Shown one piece after another: positions 22,183 through 24,538 of a DNA stretch of 24,538 bases. The DNA lies in the NCBI GenBank assembly GCA_051878315.1, contig JBJEJW010000017.1:1-24538 (forward strand). Reading direction: 5' to 3'. A program made the position numbers and the translations under genes. This DNA comes from W0P28-013 sp051878315. GTDB lineage: Bacteria; Bacteroidota; Bacteroidia; Bacteroidales; Paludibacteraceae. The notes beneath the pieces are model-generated. The model was not told where the DNA came from. It ran no database searches and saw only the letters and a list, made by a program, of their open reading frames with translations. Within the stretch, counting starts at the first letter, position 1. Each line of letters opens with the position of its first letter.

Positions 22183-23411
22183 AAATAGGAATTTTGGCAT
22201 ATCACTCTGCTTGCAATTTCGGAGCAAATCTTCAATTGCTCTCCACGGTCGGTTACCTCAAACGGATGGGACACACTCCCGTGGTGTTGAATTACGAGAC
22301 AGACGATTTTGTCGCTTTTTACAAACGTGTTACCGCCCCGGATGTTTATGCTGCTTATGTCGATTTTCGTATCCGTTATATGCCTCTATCGCGCCATTGC
22401 AATACCGTCGCGGGCTTGGCGCGCGTGCTTGAAGAAGAGCAAATAGAGGGTGTGATTATCGGTAGCGATGCCGTGGCGCAGCATCATCCTCTTTTAGAAC
22501 GTATTATTTTTCCGACCCGCACTATTGTGTCGGTCATACATATGACCCAAGACCGCTATTTCCCTAATCCCTTTTGGGGTACATTTGCGGACTATATGCA
22601 GAAACCTGTTTCGATGGCGCTCCTATCTGCATCTTCCCAAGATTCTAACTACCACCTATTCCTTCCCTCTGTCCGTAGGCAGATGTACGCGCGGCTTCAA
22701 CAGTTCGGCTATATTTCCGCGAGGGATGAGTGGACAAGGGAAATGTACGCTGCCATCTCTAATGGAAAACTGCAAGTGCCGGTTACGCCCGACCCCGTGT
22801 TTGCATTCAATCATAACTGCGCGGATATACTCCCGACCAAACAAGAAATCTTGCAGAAATACCATCTGCCCGAGAATTATATCCTGCTCAGTTTCTTAAA
22901 CTCGCGTACGGTTTCTATAGACTGGCTCCAGCAATTTCAAACGCTGGCAAACGAGCAAGGTATCGCTTGTGTGGCACTGCCGTTCCCACAAGGGATAAAA
23001 TTCCGACATCCGTTGCAACGCGAGATACCATCGCCTTTACTTCCGCTCGATTGGTATGCACTGATCAAGTATTCTATGGGCTATATTGGGCATAACATGC
23101 ATCCGATTGTTACGTCTCTACACAATGCTAATCCTTTCTTTAGCTTTGATAACTATGGTATTAAAAAGTTAAACGGTTTCTATACAAAGGACTATTCCAG
23201 CAAGATCAAGCATATTTTGCATCTCGCTGACTTGGATGACTATCGTGTGAGTTGCCTTTCCCGCCAATTTGTATCGCTGGCACCAATGGATGTACTTGAT
23301 AAGATTTTGTCTTTTCCCCGCGAACAGACCAAACGCTTTGCAGAACAATACTGTCAGCAATACGAAACTATGATGAACCAAATGCTAAATTCTTTCCAAT
23401 CTCATGCATAA
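22179..23411 (+). CDS. Polysaccharide pyruvyl transferase family protein
   Basis: This 410-residue cytoplasmic enzyme is predicted to move pyruvate from phosphoenolpyruvate to a sugar of the lipid-linked repeat unit, usually as a ketal. Family marks are NFGANLQLL (13-21), a GSD motif (95-97, usually GSDQVW, here GSDAVA), ISARDEWT (179-186), PDPVF (204-208) and the late GHNMHP segment with His305 and His308 followed by NPFFSFDNYG. The change from DQVW to DAVA is a mild deviation from the consensus. The ATG at 22179 overlaps the wzy stop, and the open frame further upstream is a wzy shadow. It overlaps the next gene by 8 bases. With the MurB-like gene upstream, it may be one half of a pyruvate-to-lactate decoration pathway (inference). 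Confidence 0.88.
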   Translation: MKIGILAYHSACNFGANLQLLSTVGYLKRMGHTPVVLNYETDDFVAFYKRVTAPDVYAAYVDFRIRYMPLSRHCNTVAGLARVLEEEQIEGVIIGSDAVAQHHPLLERIIFPTRTIVSVIHMTQDRYFPNPFWGTFADYMQKPVSMALLSASSQDSNYHLFLPSVRRQMYARLQQFGYISARDEWTREMYAAISNGKLQVPVTPDPVFAFNHNCADILPTKQEILQKYHLPENYILLSFLNSRTVSIDWLQQFQTLANEQGIACVALPFPQGIKFRHPLQREIPSPLLPLDWYALIKYSMGYIGHNMHPIVTSLHNANPFFSFDNYGIKKLNGFYTKDYSSKIKHILHLADLDDYRVSCLSRQFVSLAPMDVLDKILSFPREQTKRFAEQYCQQYETMMNQMLNSFQSHA

Positions 23412-24538
23412 ATTAAAAATTGCATACATCTCCAGACGTATGTTCTCTGATGTGGATTTATCGTTCTTGATGGAGGCAAAAGATATGGCAGAGATGGATT
23501 ATTATGTTCCCATTTTTAAGAATTATTATCAGGGAGCCGCATTCAATATCCAAAAGCCATCTCCTAAATTTGGGATATATCTCGCTACAGAACTCTATCC
23601 AGAATTAACACCCTGTAGCCGCCTAATTGATGCAAACCGCTTTTTCGTCGTTAATTCTTTTGCTATTCACGCTTGGCAGCCGTACAATTTGTGGTTATAT
23701 GTGAAGTTTGTATGGCGTCTTCGCAAGTATGATGTAATTCACATCACGGATTTTCCGCAATATTTCGAGATACCGCTTTACTTCTTGCGAAAAAAAATAG
23801 TATTGACGGTGCATGACCCTATACCACATTCTACAGAAAAATGTAATGCACCATTGGTTCTAAAAGCCCGCAAATGGGGATTTCGTCTATTACATCACTT
23901 TATTATTCTAAATACAGCTCAAAAGGCAGAATGTGTAGCCTTGAATCATTTGGAGAAGAAGCATATTTATGATAGCCGCCTTGGACGGTATGATTATCTG
24001 AGAATGTACGAACGAAAAAATACAAAGACAGGTAACTATTTTTTGTTTTTTGGACAGATTGCATCCAACAAGGGCATTGACTACTTACTCGAGGCGATGA
24101 AATTGGTGCACAAGCAATATCCGCAAATACGATTGATTGTGGCTGGTAAAGGGGAATATCCTTTTGATATATCCGAATATCAGCAGTTAGGTTATATTGA
24201 GTTCCGCAATCGTTTTATTCCTGATGAGGAGTTGGCGACATTGATACAAGGTGCTTATTGTGCTGTTTGCCCGTACAAAGATGCTACACAAAGCGGGGTG
24301 GTGATGTCCGCTTTTGCTTTCAATAAACCTATAATTGCTACCAATGTAGGCGGACTGCCTGAACAAGTGGAGCATGATAAGTATGGTTTGATAGTTCCGC
24401 CTTGCGATGTAGAGGCTTTGGCGCAGGCGATGATTCACCTATTATCGCATCCGGAAAAATTGCAAGAATATGCGGATAATATTGAGAGCGATTATGCCGA
24501 AGGTCCTAAATCATGGAAGGAAATAGCAAAAGGACTTA
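23404..24538 (+). CDS. GT4-family glycosyltransferase, cut by the window end
   Basis: At least 378 residues are visible and the stop lies beyond the right edge. The GT-B enzyme should add one sugar to the growing lipid-linked unit at the cytoplasmic face. The N-terminal domain contains YDVIHITDFPQYFEIP (109-124) and VHDPIPHS (136-143). The C-terminal Glycos_transf_1 domain contains FFGQIASNKGIDYLLEA (215-231), IRLIVAGKG (242-250) and QSGVVMSAFAFNKPIIATNVGGLPE (296-320). The last Glu320 is the nucleotide-binding end of the E-x7-E motif, and the first Glu is replaced in this subgroup. The start ATG (23404) overlaps the pyruvyl-transferase stop by 8 bases and is immediately followed by a Lys-rich beta-strand. 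The donor and acceptor sugars are unknown. Few if any residues may be missing, as many such enzymes have about 380-400. Confidence 0.9.
   Translation, partial: MHKLKIAYISRRMFSDVDLSFLMEAKDMAEMDYYVPIFKNYYQGAAFNIQKPSPKFGIYLATELYPELTPCSRLIDANRFFVVNSFAIHAWQPYNLWLYVKFVWRLRKYDVIHITDFPQYFEIPLYFLRKKIVLTVHDPIPHSTEKCNAPLVLKARKWGFRLLHHFIILNTAQKAECVALNHLEKKHIYDSRLGRYDYLRMYERKNTKTGNYFLFFGQIASNKGIDYLLEAMKLVHKQYPQIRLIVAGKGEYPFDISEYQQLGYIEFRNRFIPDEELATLIQGAYCAVCPYKDATQSGVVMSAFAFNKPIIATNVGGLPEQVEHDKYGLIVPPCDVEALAQAMIHLLSHPEKLQEYADNIESDYAEGPKSWKEIAKGL

Overview
The window reads as chromosomal DNA of a Bacteroidales-type bacterium (phylum Bacteroidota). Seven start regions carry the Bacteroidota -7 element TAnnTTTG, most with a -33 TTG or TTTG about 19-20 bases upstream. 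Other gene-content hints are the PadR-PspC pair, a PheS with an inserted four-cysteine knuckle, and a short AroE of 244 residues. No rRNA, tRNA or CRISPR array was seen.

Layout. (1) 1-675: a small promoter-driven gene for a PD-(D/E)XK-like protein, bracketed by two near-identical terminator hairpins. (2) 701-3931, minus strand: a compact unit of Lrp/AsnC regulator, TPR protein, DedA membrane protein and shikimate dehydrogenase, joined by short gaps and an ATGA overlap. (3) 4145-6172, plus strand: a promoter, a sugar-nucleotidyltransferase-like gene and an overlapping galE, ending at a bidirectional terminator. (4) 6267-8392, minus strand: Crp/Fnr regulator, pheS and panD. (5) 8634-10596, minus strand: PadR regulator and a PspC/adhesin-like membrane protein. 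(6) 10880 to the right edge, plus strand: a surface-polysaccharide locus with a promoter, a WbpM/FlaA1-type dehydratase, a WecA/MraY-like initiating transferase, two nucleotide-sugar dehydrogenases of different subfamilies, a Wzx flippase, a MurB-like flavoprotein, an AAA/DUF4143 ATPase cassette, a Wzy polymerase, a pyruvyl transferase and a GT4 glycosyltransferase cut by the window end.

The polysaccharide genes suggest a Wzx/Wzy-dependent glycan. The dehydratase and the two dehydrogenases would supply a keto/deoxy amino sugar and uronic acids. The WecA-like enzyme would load the first sugar-phosphate on undecaprenyl phosphate. The GT4 enzyme, and others beyond the edge, would extend the unit. 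The pyruvyl transferase, perhaps with the MurB-like reductase, would decorate it. Wzx would flip the unit and Wzy polymerise it.

Three observations stand out. The ATPase gene sits in a roughly 1.9 kb segment bounded by imperfect inverted arms that match at several ordered blocks, and it has tandem palindromes just upstream of its promoter. The flippase gene changes base and codon style abruptly near 17390, as if it were a recombinant joint. A MurB homologue that keeps the likely catalytic Arg, Ser and Glu lies in a non-peptidoglycan locus that also encodes a pyruvyl transferase, which suggests a lactyl or pyruvyl sugar decoration.
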